A stretch of DNA of 64,000 bases from Paraflavitalea soli (GCF_003555545.1 NZ_CP032157.1:1492546-1556545), one strand, 5' to 3'; shown: positions 8,477 through 19,200, counted from the first letter of the stretch. Program-made: numbers and translations. Notes: generated by a model not told the origin, from the sequence alone.

Positions 8477-8488
8477 CTACAATTGTAG
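8477..8488. other. 12-bp perfect palindrome in an intergenic gap
   Basis: CTACAATTGTAG at 8477-8488 is a perfect palindrome, 26 bp after the stop of the T9SS type B gene. It could be a small operator for the gene at 8728 or mere chance. The rest of the 277-bp gap (8451-8727) shows no clear promoter or terminator. Confidence 0.3.
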
Positions 8489-8727
8489 TAAGAATCCTAC
8501 ACAGATATTGAATCCTTTCTACAAGGAATCATACTGCATGACTGTAATTTGCGGTAACAAAATACTTTACATGTAGCCTTTTACAACAGGAGAATGCAAA
8601 AGTCCTCTGGATGAATATCCGTACCCTTTGAATTTTACCCTTCATTTTTTGCCGCGCTGTAATAAGGTCATTATTCCAACCGGATGCATGCCTGTCTGAT
8701 AAGATCGTAACCATAAATCAACATAAT

Positions 8728-9492
8728 ATGAAGAACCTGTTTCTGTTTATAACACTATCAATTTGTTTTTGCAGTATCCAGGCGCAAACAGGCAATATTG
8801 GTATTGGCACCAGCACTCCCAATGCCAATGCGAGCCTGGAACTTGGAGCTGCCAACAAGGGCCTTTTGCTGAACCGTGTAGCGCTTACTGCGGCAGACAA
8901 CCCGGCTCCGCTGTTAGCCCATGTGGCAGGCATGGTAGTATACAATACGGCCACTGCCGGTACTAGTCCCAATAACGTTAGCGCAGGTATCTATTTTAAC
9001 AATGGCGCACGCTGGGTGAGGTATGAGTCTGTTCCTACGGGGTTGTTTGTAAAAAGCGGCGGCACACAATTGATCAACGGCTCTGCAGTCATTACCGATT
9101 GGGCGGTAACCACCAATAATTTTGGCAGCGCCTGGAGTGGAAGTGTATTTACCGTGCCCGCCGGCATGCAGGGTTGGTACAGCATCAGCACAGGTTTTCA
9201 AACCGGTGTTAGCGGAGGTGACAGCAGCCGCACCCCTTTCCAACATATAGCCATCAGGATAAATGGTGCTGATGTCGCCATCGGAACCTCCGCTGTGCAG
9301 GTGTCAGGCGGCGTTGTGGCCGGCGATCCACCGGGAAGCGGTTCCGCTACAGCATCCATCCATTATTATTTGAATGCCGGTGACCAGGTAAGTATAGTGG
9401 GCAGCCATTTGACCTATTCTATTCCCGGCAATACTTCTATTGCGATCGGAGCTGATCCATTACGTACTTATTTATCCATTTTAAAGCAATGA
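8728..9492 (+). CDS. Secreted protein with C1q/TNF-like C-terminal domain
   Basis: A clear signal peptide (MKNLFLFITLSICFCSIQAQ) opens this 254-residue protein. The next 75 residues have the pattern found at the head of many Bacteroidota tail-fibre-like secreted proteins: GNIGIGTSTPNANASLELG, then KGLLLNRVALTA and a VVYNTA turn. From about residue 105 to the end there is a jelly-roll that resembles C1q/TNF domains: FTVPAGMQGWYSISTGF, IAIRINGADV, YYLNAGDQVSIVG and the terminal TYLSILKQ strand. Such domains usually form trimers and bind partners at the surface. It is followed after 34 bp by a T9SS protein on the same strand, so the two probably form an operon. Confidence 0.82.
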   Translation: MKNLFLFITLSICFCSIQAQTGNIGIGTSTPNANASLELGAANKGLLLNRVALTAADNPAPLLAHVAGMVVYNTATAGTSPNNVSAGIYFNNGARWVRYESVPTGLFVKSGGTQLINGSAVITDWAVTTNNFGSAWSGSVFTVPAGMQGWYSISTGFQTGVSGGDSSRTPFQHIAIRINGADVAIGTSAVQVSGGVVAGDPPGSGSATASIHYYLNAGDQVSIVGSHLTYSIPGNTSIAIGADPLRTYLSILKQ

Positions 9493-9526
9493 TGCCTGAT
9501 AAACGAAATCATTTCAACATATTTAT

Positions 9527-11299
9527 ATGAAACGATATTTCTACCTGTTGTTACTGCTTATGCTTGTAGCGGGTAGCCAGCTCGCTGCCCAATGTCCCGT
9601 CACGGCGGCAACGCCTTTTGACGCGGCTCGTGGCGGCGCCACTGCTACCAGCGGCACTATCATTTTTTCCGGCCCTGGCTCCACCTGGGTACAGGATGGC
9701 GGACTTGCTAATGGCGACGGGGGCACCATGACCATCGGCGGTAATCTATACATCAACGGCGACCTGCGGCTAAGCAATAATTCTTCTATTGTTATCCCCG
9801 GCGGCGGAAAACTTTTTGTATACGGTAATGTGTATATCAATAGCGGCTCAACACTAACCATTAACAACGGCGGCAATTTCTATTTTTATGGGGAGGAATG
9901 GATCAATCAGCCTGGTGCTGTGGTCAACAATGCCGGTGGTGCAGGCATCGTGTCTTTCATTATGCCGCGACCTGCTATCAATGCTGCAGACCCGGTGAGC
10001 GGCAGTGCGCGCTATCCGGGTAATGCCACGGCTTATACCGCCACCAGTAACACTGTTCAATATGCAGATGGTGGCGGCGTGGATATGGATGTGAACATCA
10101 CCAATTACAATCCCAACAATGTCTCTTTGTGTAACCTCGATAATTCGGCCGCTGCCGGCAGCGGAGGTATACGCCTCAGCGGCACTTTCGGCTTTGCAGC
10201 CGCCGGAGGCCATGTAGTCCTGAATGACAATAACTTCATCCTGTCGGCCACAGGCAGCTATGTACATAATGCCATCAATGCCTATGAAGGATATTTCATG
10301 AGCAATGGTACAGGTGTATTAAAAAAAGAAGGCATTGCCAACAGTGCAGCTTTTACTTTCCCGGTGGGTCAGGCAGAAAATGACTATACGCCGGTCACCC
10401 TCACCAATACTTCCGGAGTTGCCAATGACTACAATGTACAGGTGAAAACCTATGCCAATTCCGGGTCTTCAGAGTCAGTGCCTGCTGAAGGCATAGACCG
10501 CACCTGGCAGGTATATGCTGCTACAGCCGGTGCTGCCAATATCTGTTTACAGCATAATGCGGTGACCAATCCCTCCGGTACCGGAACTGATGGAAGCCTG
10601 TTTACCAACAGTACCGCCTTTGTAACCCAACAGACCGGTTCCGGCGCCTGGAGCCCTGGTACACAAACTGATGGCGGTTCTCCGCTAAGCACCCATTGCG
10701 CTGTGTACACCTTGCCCGCTTCAGCAGGAGATGTCACCGGTTATTTCAGCAAAGCAAGCGACCTCCTCTCCCCATTGCCGGTAACGCTCGCCAGTTTCCA
10801 CGGCCAGGTAGTGAACTGTTCAGGCAGGTTGACCTGGAAAACCGCTTCTGAAAGCAATAGCCTGAAGTTTGTTATTGAACACAGTACGAACGGTGTTGAC
10901 TTCAGTCCTGTAGGCGAATTAAGTAGTGAGAACAACAGCAACGGTGCTTCATACGATTATAATTATTCCAGGATCAACAATGGCACTAACTATTTCCGGC
11001 TTCTTATGGTTGATAAAGATGACCGGTATGCATACAGTTCCATTATCAGTCTTACTTCAAGCTGCGCTCCATCAATATTAATTACGCCCAATCCTGTTCA
11101 AAGTATACTAACTGTAAGGAATGTCCGTGCAGGCAGTCAGGTAACAGTGTTTAACGTAACAGGTCAGCAAATGGTAAAAGCACATGCCAGTGGCAGTCTG
11201 CTGCAGATCGACACGCAGCAGTGGTCAAAAGGAATATATACGGTGATCGTTGTTGATAATAATCAGGTATTGAAAACAGAGAAGGTAGTAAAGCAATAG
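9527..11299 (+). CDS. T9SS type A sorting-domain surface protein
   Basis: The protein has 590 residues and starts with a signal peptide (MKRYFYLLLLLMLVAGSQLA). The first half contains a Gly/Asn/Thr-rich run of short beta repeats (GGTMTIGGNLYINGDLRLSN and following) typical of a right-handed beta-solenoid. A linker domain at about 420-510 (LPVTLASFHGQVVNCSGRLT, then RLTWKTASESNSLKFVIEHS) is the fibronectin-like module commonly found before sorting signals. The type A C-terminal domain covers the last 75 residues (ITPNPVQSILTVRNV, VFNVTGQQMVK, WSKGIYTVIV). Secretion by T9SS and surface attachment are expected. The specific function is unknown; adhesion is one possibility. Confidence 0.88.
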   Translation: MKRYFYLLLLLMLVAGSQLAAQCPVTAATPFDAARGGATATSGTIIFSGPGSTWVQDGGLANGDGGTMTIGGNLYINGDLRLSNNSSIVIPGGGKLFVYGNVYINSGSTLTINNGGNFYFYGEEWINQPGAVVNNAGGAGIVSFIMPRPAINAADPVSGSARYPGNATAYTATSNTVQYADGGGVDMDVNITNYNPNNVSLCNLDNSAAAGSGGIRLSGTFGFAAAGGHVVLNDNNFILSATGSYVHNAINAYEGYFMSNGTGVLKKEGIANSAAFTFPVGQAENDYTPVTLTNTSGVANDYNVQVKTYANSGSSESVPAEGIDRTWQVYAATAGAANICLQHNAVTNPSGTGTDGSLFTNSTAFVTQQTGSGAWSPGTQTDGGSPLSTHCAVYTLPASAGDVTGYFSKASDLLSPLPVTLASFHGQVVNCSGRLTWKTASESNSLKFVIEHSTNGVDFSPVGELSSENNSNGASYDYNYSRINNGTNYFRLLMVDKDDRYAYSSIISLTSSCAPSILITPNPVQSILTVRNVRAGSQVTVFNVTGQQMVKAHASGSLLQIDTQQWSKGIYTVIVVDNNQVLKTEKVVKQ

Positions 11300-11409
11300 G
11301 GCATAGTAGAAAAATAACTATAGCATTTCGCTGTTTTAGCAAGTCGTAGCCCTTGCGCAATCGATGGTGCCAATTTTCTTGCAAAACGTGGGAAAGCCAT
11401 GTAAAATTG

Positions 11410-11417
11410 TACATTTG
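11410..11417 (+). promoter_or_regulatory. Possible -7 box upstream of the GH29 gene
   Basis: TACATTTG fits the Bacteroidota -7 consensus TAnnTTTG and lies 42 bp before the ATG at 11460. No TTTG is seen at the ideal -33 distance, so this is only a weak call. Confidence 0.35.
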
Positions 11418-11459
11418 GCTCCTGCCAGCAGTTGGCACTGAGAAAATGCACAGTCTACT

Positions 11460-12806
11460 ATGACATACAAATTGCTACGACCATCCTTTTTACTGCCGGC
11501 CCTTATGCTGGTAACCAGCCTCACTGCAAAAGCACAGGTTAAAGTTCATCCCGATTCCATACGCTCCAAAATGCAATGGTTTGCCGATGCCAAACTCGGT
11601 ATATTCATCCATTGGGGTATCTATTCCGTGTACGGTGTAGATGAAAGCTGGAGCTTCTATAATAAAAAGATCAGCCATACCGGTTATATGAAGCAACTGG
11701 AGGGGTTTACCGCCACCCGATATGATCCCGAAGCATGGGCAGCGCTGATCAAAGAAAGCGGCGCCCGCTATGCGGTAATGACCACCAAGCACCATGATGG
11801 CGTAGCCCTGTGGCCCACAAAGGAAAATCACTACAGCGTTGTAAAGAATACCCCTGCCAGGCGCGATGTATTGACGCCTTTTTACAAAGCATTGGACAAA
11901 CAAGGGATTAAACGGGGCGCTTATTTCTCCCTCATTGACTGGAGTCATCCCGATTATCCGGCCTTTCTGCGCGACAGCATCCGTTATAAGGTGGATAAAG
12001 AACCACAGCGGTGGGAGCGATTCCGGAAATTCTACGAGGCACAGATCAATGAACTCAGCCTGGCTTATCACCCTGATCTCTGGTGGTTTGATGGCGACTG
12101 GGAGCATTCCGCTGCAGAATGGGACGCCCAAGCGGTACGCCGGAGTATCCTGAAAGAAACACCCGGCGCCATCCTCAACAGCCGCCTGCAGGGCTATGGT
12201 GATTATGAAACGCCCGAACAGAACTTTCCGGTCACCAGACCCGCCTTCAATTGGTGGGAGCTGTGTATGACCATCAACAATAACTGGGGTTATCAACCAC
12301 AGGATACCGCCTGGAAAACGCCTTATGAGGTCATTACCATTTTTGCCGATGCCATCAGCAATGGGGGCAACCTGTTATTGGACATCGGTCCCAAAGAAGA
12401 TGGAACGATACCTCCACAGGAAGTAAAGCTCCTGAAAGAACTCGGCAAATGGAATAAGAAACATGCCGAAGCGATCTTCAATACCCTGGGAGGTATCCCG
12501 CAAGGACACTTTTATGGTCCCACCACTTTGTCCAAGGATTCTGCTACTCTCTATTTGTTCCTGCCGGCAAAGGCCACAGGACAGGTAATGATCAAGGGAT
12601 TGAAAAACAAGATCAGGGAAATACAGGTAGTGGGCAGCAGCCAAACAGTACCGCATAAAATAGTAGGCAAGATATCCTGGAGCCCCGTGCCCGGGTTGGT
12701 ATACATCACTGTGCCGCCTGCTGTGCAGGACGAATACATGACCGTGCTGGCAGTGAAGCTGGATGAACCTGTACAATTGTACAAGGGGCATGGCGGGCTT
12801 CAGTAG
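11460..12806 (+). CDS. Alpha-L-fucosidase, glycoside hydrolase family 29
   Basis: The protein has 448 residues with a signal peptide (MTYKLLRPSFLLPALMLVTS, cleaved after AKA). The GH29 catalytic barrel is recognised from GIFIHWGIYSVYGVDESW near the start, AVMTTKHHDGVALWPT, the strand LWWFDGDW with the expected nucleophile Asp211, and NGGNLLLDIGPKEDGTIPP at about 300-320. A beta-sandwich follows. It hydrolyses terminal alpha-linked L-fucose by the retaining mechanism of the family, probably in the periplasm. It has no sorting signal. It stands outside the PUL later in the window, which has a GH95 fucosidase, so the organism has at least two fucosidase families; linkage preference cannot be read here. 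Confidence 0.92.
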   Translation: MTYKLLRPSFLLPALMLVTSLTAKAQVKVHPDSIRSKMQWFADAKLGIFIHWGIYSVYGVDESWSFYNKKISHTGYMKQLEGFTATRYDPEAWAALIKESGARYAVMTTKHHDGVALWPTKENHYSVVKNTPARRDVLTPFYKALDKQGIKRGAYFSLIDWSHPDYPAFLRDSIRYKVDKEPQRWERFRKFYEAQINELSLAYHPDLWWFDGDWEHSAAEWDAQAVRRSILKETPGAILNSRLQGYGDYETPEQNFPVTRPAFNWWELCMTINNNWGYQPQDTAWKTPYEVITIFADAISNGGNLLLDIGPKEDGTIPPQEVKLLKELGKWNKKHAEAIFNTLGGIPQGHFYGPTTLSKDSATLYLFLPAKATGQVMIKGLKNKIREIQVVGSSQTVPHKIVGKISWSPVPGLVYITVPPAVQDEYMTVLAVKLDEPVQLYKGHGGLQ

Positions 12807-12816
12807 CAAGGGATAG

Positions 12817-13448
12817 TCATACCGCTGTTTTTATCTTCCTGCCGATCACCATCCTGAATACAAAAAACAACGCAATGGTAGCAAGGATCACGCCTCCCGA
12901 AACCAGGTAGCTATTCAGCGAACCGGCATAGCTGCCTACAAAAGCATAGATCGCCGATACCGGCAAATGCCCCATCAAGGAATAACAAAAGAATCTTTTG
13001 AATGAAATAGAAGTGGTGCCCGATAAAAAGGATACGGCCTCACTCAATACGGGTATTCCTTTCGACACGGCAATGGAGATATCGCCATACCTGTCGAACA
13101 TGGAATTACCCAGCTGTATTTCTTTAGCTGTAAAGAACCGGTTAAAACCCCGGGAGGTCGTTCGTCCCAGGTAAAATCCAATAGACGAAGACAACAGGGA
13201 GGCCACTAAGGAAAGTACTGCCCTCCCGCAAAGCCAAGCATTTTCCCATTGAGGATCATTACCAGGCTCGACGGGATGGGCAATACTATATCTGCTACTA
13301 AAAAAATAAAACTAAGCGCCGAATAAGAGGCGATCTGCTGTTGATGACCGAGCCTGGTATTAATAGCTTCTTCCATATTCGAAAAAAGAAGAAAAGCAAT
13401 AATAACAGTCGCGGAAAAGAATACGAATAGTGACAATAGTTTTTTCAT
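12817..13448 (-). pseudogene. VTT/DedA-family membrane protein, split by a frameshift
   Basis: Two adjoining frames encode the halves of one VTT-domain (SNARE-associated/DedA, TVP38-like) membrane protein. The first runs from the ATG at 13448 (MKKLLSLFVFFSATVIIA) through VLPIPSSLVMILNGKMLGFA to a stop at 13206-13208. The second begins at a GTG sharing base 13206 with that stop (SLLSSSIGFYLGRTTSRGFN) and ends at 12817. Adding one base in the G-run at about 13221-13226 joins them into the expected GFAGG-AVLSLVASLL segment. So one base is missing, through mutation or a sequencing error. The TAGTG junction could allow some coupled translation. It starts 2 bp after the stop of the VWD protein upstream and is the third gene of that unit. 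Confidence 0.8.
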
Positions 13449-13450
13449 AG

Positions 13451-16192
13451 TTACTTCATAAACAGACACCAGATAAGTAATAACAGCAGGATCAGGATCA
13501 CCCAGATATACCAGCGGCCGAAAAGACTACCATCCTTGCCGCCGCCGCCATCCGTGCCCGGTTGGGGGCCTTCCTCCTTTTGATCGATAGTGCTTTTTAT
13601 CAGATCAAGTTTTAACACCGCACTACTGCTGCTATGATTTACATTTTTGTCGTCTGGTACAAACTCTGCCCTGACATAATGCGTTCCTTTATCCAGCCCC
13701 TTTACTTTCCACCTGGCCCTTCCCAGCCCGTCTACCGGTACCGGCTCGCCAACCTTCTTGTCGTCTGCATAAAAAACAACTTTTCCTTTAGGCGCCGGAC
13801 TGTCTGGTACAATAGAGGCAACTGTCGCCTTGACCAGTTTGCCCGATGGCCCTTTGATGGGTGGTTGATCCGGTTCAACCGGCTTGCGGTCCGGGTTATT
13901 GGGAAGGTCCATTACATGCAGATCGATCTTAGTACCACTGCGCCTGAGCTGCTGTTCAAAGAGATAGGTCCTGGCAAAACTTTCATCCCCCGTAGTGGCC
14001 ACATCAAACACACAATGCTGATGCAGGTCATCGTCCGTTACCAGTTTGCATACCTGCTCTGCCTTTTCTATCGGCATACCCTCGAGTATGGGAGCGCCGG
14101 GGATCTCAAATTCGGGCTTCATTTTGCAGGGCGCCTGGATGGCAGGCCAATCCCTGTCAGTGAACGTTTCAGTGGAAGTGCCCGCTGCATAAACAAACAG
14201 GCTTGTGCTATCCTTCACACGCCAGGAATCAGCAAAGGTCTTGTAGAGCATGTTATACCGGTCTTGCAGGCTGGTTGGTAATGGACCAACATCTTGTCCA
14301 TTGCGCAGCCTGGGTAGCCAGCTTTTACCCGGTATATGTCCCATCACCCCTTCGCTGGCCAGTGTATTCGTAACACTTACGTTCATGTACCATATATTGT
14401 ATGGATTCCAGAAAGCGGGTGTTACTGTTACCACGGATTGATCCTGGTAGTAAACGCGCAGCCCTGTCTCTCCATTGGCATCGAAGGTGGTCACAAAATG
14501 ACCGCCCAGATTAAGTCCCTGGGTGGGCAATTGAGCCGGCTTTCCATCCACGAAGAATTGTAGTCTTCCCTTTTCGCGGGAAGGCCCCGGTTGATAGGCT
14601 ATCCGGTGTGATCCCACGCGTATGGCCACTGCGGTGTTGAGGCTCACGCAGGCTCTGATACCGCTATGGCTATCTGTGATCGGGTTGGCAGCCGCTACCG
14701 GTGTTTGCCGCACCTGTACCTCCATCCTGTTGCCGTCCTTCAACAGCGTAAACTCACCTACTCCCTGGAAATCGTAGCTAATGCCATTCACCGTCTTCAC
14801 GTGCGGGTCGCCAATATGGTTGCCCGTCATCATGGGCGTGCCTTTGAAAGTTCCTTTATGATGGCCGCAAAGCTCGTCTGAATGGAAAGCAAATGGCCGC
14901 CATACAAAGTCGAAAGAAAAGTATTGCCGCATATAGTCGATCACGCTGGAGCCCCCTGGCAGTGCATGGAGGTCTGTATCTACCTTTCCCGTATACACTT
15001 CCCTGAAATCCCAATTGCCTACCCCTGGTCCACCGCCATCCCAGTCTATAGTTAGCGTCCCCCCTCTTACATTAAAGGTTGCCGGGTAGGCAGCCTGAAC
15101 AGCGGACCTTTTAGTGGTGCTTACCGCACCCAGCAAGTGGCTGATGCGACGACGCAGGTTGCGCCGCGTGGTTGAGTCGCCTGCCGGCAATGCATCCCAG
15201 TCGAGCAACAGCAGGTCGATCCGTGTTTCACTGAAAGTGACCACATCGGGCAGGCCAAACTCCGTCATATCAGCCGCGGGTACCTGTACAATGCCGTTGG
15301 CAATAGGGCGTCTGTCCGGCGTACGCGTGTGTGTATCGACAGTCGTCGACTTGGCTACAAAAGGCCCCACAGTTGATTTTCCCCTGAAATAAAGAGAGGG
15401 ATTACCCAGCTTGAACTGGAACAGGGCCATCGGCTCTGCCCCGGCATTCCAAAACTCTTCCGGAGTAGGATCACCTGGTTTAAAAGGATTCAATGGGTCG
15501 CCTGTATAGTTGCCCGCAAAATAGGTATCGGGTCCAAAATCAACCGGCTGACCGATCAATGCATCACCTGTTGTAAAGGTCTCGGTGCCTGAGGCCGTTT
15601 GACCTGAGATAGAATTAACCGTCGATACCACCGGTGCGGCATGAGAACGTGGCGAGATCGGATTGTTGAGTCGTATTACACGGCCCAAACCCGTCGTGTC
15701 GAGATTCTCAGGCACAGCAGACGCTGGTACAAAAGGTGGTTCTCCTTCCAGCGCCCAGGTCCAGCCACGGGGAGCGGGAATCACATCGACAGCAGCTGTA
15801 TACTGCGGGTTCGAATTGAACCAGTTGTTGTCGGTGGCAAAGCGCACTTCAAAACGGCCTTTGAAGTTGATGGTAGGATTCCTGATGCTTGTTACGGAAA
15901 AACTCGCTGCTACCACAGCTCCTTCCAGCACCTGGATCGTTGTATCACCACGCGAGCTGCTTTGCATCATGGCATGTACTGTTACGATCGTTTCAACAGG
16001 GGTGATCGTGATCGGCCCTACCGTCGAAAATACCAGCCCTGCAGGATTTGGTGAGGCCTGCAGTGTTACAGTAGCCGTAGGCGTTGCCGGATCGGTCTTC
16101 AGCTTGATGGTGGCTTCGTAGGTCGAGTCCAGTGGCGCCAGCAGGAAACCGTCGCCCACCGAGTTATCGTTAACACTTATTAAAACTGCCAT
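13451..16192 (-). CDS. VWD-domain protein with C-terminal membrane anchor
   Basis: This protein has 913 residues. Order seen: an N-terminal beta-rich part, an uncharacterised central region (about 120-450), a von Willebrand factor type D domain starting at Gly461 (GDPHVKTVNGISYDFQGVG) and running to about 640, a following Cys-containing segment with SLFVYAAGTSTETF and CVFDVATTGDESFA, a bacterial Ig-like domain at about 790-880 (APKGKVVFYADDKKVGEPVP), and one membrane helix at the very end. The VWD to SLF/CxFD module of about 300 residues is also present in the upstream neighbour, so the two are paralogous in this part. No N-terminal signal peptide is visible, which is odd for a VWD protein. 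Function unknown; 53 bp separates it from the upstream gene. Confidence 0.8.
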   Translation of the reverse strand: MAVLISVNDNSVGDGFLLAPLDSTYEATIKLKTDPATPTATVTLQASPNPAGLVFSTVGPITITPVETIVTVHAMMQSSSRGDTTIQVLEGAVVAASFSVTSIRNPTINFKGRFEVRFATDNNWFNSNPQYTAAVDVIPAPRGWTWALEGEPPFVPASAVPENLDTTGLGRVIRLNNPISPRSHAAPVVSTVNSISGQTASGTETFTTGDALIGQPVDFGPDTYFAGNYTGDPLNPFKPGDPTPEEFWNAGAEPMALFQFKLGNPSLYFRGKSTVGPFVAKSTTVDTHTRTPDRRPIANGIVQVPAADMTEFGLPDVVTFSETRIDLLLLDWDALPAGDSTTRRNLRRRISHLLGAVSTTKRSAVQAAYPATFNVRGGTLTIDWDGGGPGVGNWDFREVYTGKVDTDLHALPGGSSVIDYMRQYFSFDFVWRPFAFHSDELCGHHKGTFKGTPMMTGNHIGDPHVKTVNGISYDFQGVGEFTLLKDGNRMEVQVRQTPVAAANPITDSHSGIRACVSLNTAVAIRVGSHRIAYQPGPSREKGRLQFFVDGKPAQLPTQGLNLGGHFVTTFDANGETGLRVYYQDQSVVTVTPAFWNPYNIWYMNVSVTNTLASEGVMGHIPGKSWLPRLRNGQDVGPLPTSLQDRYNMLYKTFADSWRVKDSTSLFVYAAGTSTETFTDRDWPAIQAPCKMKPEFEIPGAPILEGMPIEKAEQVCKLVTDDDLHQHCVFDVATTGDESFARTYLFEQQLRRSGTKIDLHVMDLPNNPDRKPVEPDQPPIKGPSGKLVKATVASIVPDSPAPKGKVVFYADDKKVGEPVPVDGLGRARWKVKGLDKGTHYVRAEFVPDDKNVNHSSSSAVLKLDLIKSTIDQKEEGPQPGTDGGGGKDGSLFGRWYIWVILILLLLLIWCLFMK

Positions 16193-16245
16193 AGTTAAAA
16201 TGAATTAAGGATTACAGAATGATAATATAGTTGGTTGCGAATAAA

Positions 16246-19200
16246 CTACCTGATATAAACACGCCTTGTTTCACTCTCGGTTACCCCGCCCTGGCCATCT
16301 TCCACCATCACCTTCCAGAAATAGGCCTTGCCCTGTTGAACTTCCTTCACTTCTTTTGTCAACTCTGCCTGACCTGCCTGGTCTCCATGGCTCCTCAGCC
16401 ACCAGGCAACGATCAATACGGCCAGCAGGAGCAATGTCAATAATGCCAGCAGACCCCGTCTCTTTTTCATCAGCGTAAAATATAAGAGCAGGAATACCAG
16501 CAGGATGAGACCAGCCAGCCAATATAAAAGGCTTCCACCCACTAAGCCGGCGGTGGAAGAGGAGGGGAGAGCCTGCGCTTTGTTGAGATCAGGCAGTTCA
16601 TTCACCGGCCACACATACAGGCTATAGCTAAGCGCATCCCCATCTTTATCTGTTGTTTTATTCCATTTGAAACCTACCGGTGTGGTGCTTACACTATCGA
16701 AGTCTGCCGGGTAAATAAGCGTAGGCGCATCCGGCGCATTGTTGCGGTTGATCTTATCTGCCAGTAAATAGGTTCTGGCAAAAGTGGAGTCTCCTGTTGC
16801 CATCAGGTCTTTGATGGCATCCTCTCGGTGGTCAGCCGCGGTAATGCCGGCAGCCAGTTGTTCTGCCACCTGCCGTGTAAAAGGAGCACGTGGCTTTATA
16901 TCGCCTGTCTGCCCCGGCACTTTACAGGATTGTGCGTTATTGCCGCCGGGCCATCCTTCTACACCAAACGATTTGGTAGATGTGCCGGGTGCATAATCAA
17001 ACAGGCTGGTAGAATCCGTTACCCGCCAGGCATTGCCAAATTTGAAATACAGATCGTTGTATCGCTGGGTCAGGTCACGCGGCATTGGTCCCATCGAATT
17101 GCCATCGGGAAGAGCTGGCAGCCAACTGCCGGGTGCAATAGCCCCCATCAATCCCATGGTGGCCCTTATCTTCCTGGTATCAAGGTTCAGGTACCATACC
17201 TTATAATGATCCCACCAGCCTGGCGTAATGACCAGTACGGTACCTCCTGTGGCTTCTACCTGTATGCCGCCTGGAGCGCTGGTAGGCATAATGCGCCCGT
17301 CAATTCCCAGGGAAATACCGGTTCGCGTGATGGACACCAGTTTACCGTCTACCCGCAATTGCATACCCGAAGGGTCAGGTTCCTCTTTGATATTGGGCTG
17401 ATAGGTGATGCGATGGCTGCCCGCTTTAATAGCAATAGCTGTATTCAGGCTTACGCAACTGGTCAGCCCTGTATGGTCATTAGGCCCCAAAGGGCCATTT
17501 GTTTCTACAGGTGTATGCCGCGCTTGCACTTGCAGGTTCTCGCCGCTTAATAGTATATATTCTCCCGCAGCCTGGAAATCATAACTCACTCCGTCAACAG
17601 TCTTGATATGCGGGTCTCCGTTGGTATATGGTTTTGAGCCCTCTATCCACCGGCGGATCGTTTCAATATCTGTTTTGGCCAATGAAGGTCCTCCACAGGG
17701 CATCATGCCTGAGGGACATTCTTCACTCGTGCGTGTAATACGCTGGTAGAGGGGCGTTAGCAGACTGGCTCCAAAAGAGGAGGCAATAAGATGGGAATTA
17801 GCCAGGCGGGGACTTGCGCCGGGAGTTCCTGTTCCCATGGGATTTTCATTCTCTGTAAAATTTACAGCCGTCCCGTAATTGCTATAAGGAGGGTAGTCCA
17901 GTCCGCCATGGCACTCAATACAGGCTTTATTAAAGATCCTTTGTACGTCTGTAAAAGTAGGCACCTGTGTTGCCATTGGCAAAGCGGCCAGCGTGCTGTT
18001 CACAGCCCCTATCAGCTGGGTTTCATCGTTGGCGTTCGTTAACCCTGCAACCGGCCGGTACCGTGGATCTGCCGGGTTGTCAAGACTGGGTCTCAACTCC
18101 ATATCGAACACATTGATATAGGTATTAAATCCATTGGCAAACGTATAGGTCCTTGAACGGCCGCGCACGCCCATCGACCATTTATCTACCGACACACCCA
18201 GCGGTTGCAGGAAATAGCGGAACAAGGTCAGTTTGTCGAGGCTCGCAGCATAGTTCTCCTGGTCAACATATTTACCGCCCATGTCCGTTACATCCGCCGT
18301 TCCCAGGTCAATAGGCCTCCGGAATACATCCTGTCTTATTCTGCTCATGGTGACAGCAGTGCCTGCGGTTGTATTGCTGCCATACTGTTGTATCAGTCCA
18401 CCTGTTGGCACCGTCTCGAGCACACTGAGGTACAGATCACCCGTACGATCCAGGTTTATTTTCTGGATATCCGCCCGCCGGCGTGGTGGGCTTTCTGTTC
18501 TTGCCTTTGTATTATTATAAATTTCATTGATCGTGTTTGCATTCCGGTCATTAAAGAAACTAAGATCTATAGAGAGGGGTACAGTACTCACAATAGTCGA
18601 ATGCGTCGCATCCAGGTGAATAAAGCCTTTGGCGATTGCCAGCGCTATGGGTCGTACATCGATGGGGAAATTACTTGTGGCAAACCGGTGATTGATCAAT
18701 TCATCCGATATGCGTTTTTGATTGAGCGTGCCGTCAAGACCACCCAGCAGATCAAAAAACTGAATGCCTCTTCCCTCTACAGCCAGTCCAGTCGTTACTA
18801 CATCGCCGGAATGACGAAGCGTAACGTAAGCCCCGCCATTGATCAGAGCTGTGGCTGCGCCGGCGCCAGGCGCATTGTCGAAATTATAGTTGGAAGTAGT
18901 GCTCGTACCATCGCCCACAGGAGCAGGTTCTGTAAATACAGGGGGAACAATATCGAAGGCAAAATTGATATGGCCATCATTGATGCCGCCTACTGTACGG
19001 GTGATGGCATCAGAAGCAGGCACACCGGGCGGCTGCAGTTGTAATTGCTCAATAAGACCTCGTACTGAATCATTGGTGCGCCAGTTCCACAGGTTAAATA
19101 TTTTGCGGAAAGCTGCTGCTTCTACTGATCCATTATAAATACGGTCGCGGTTAAAAGCCAACATGCCGCCCCAGCTATCATTGGGATCCCAGTTCGGTTT

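Noticed and set aside
11490-12296. 268-codon frame on the minus strand over the GH29 gene
   Set aside because: Shadow of the fucosidase; the GH29 frame has all family motifs.
18205-19044. 279-codon frame on the plus strand in the cytochrome/VWD gene
   Set aside because: Shadow frame; the minus-strand frame has heme motifs and a continuous domain order.
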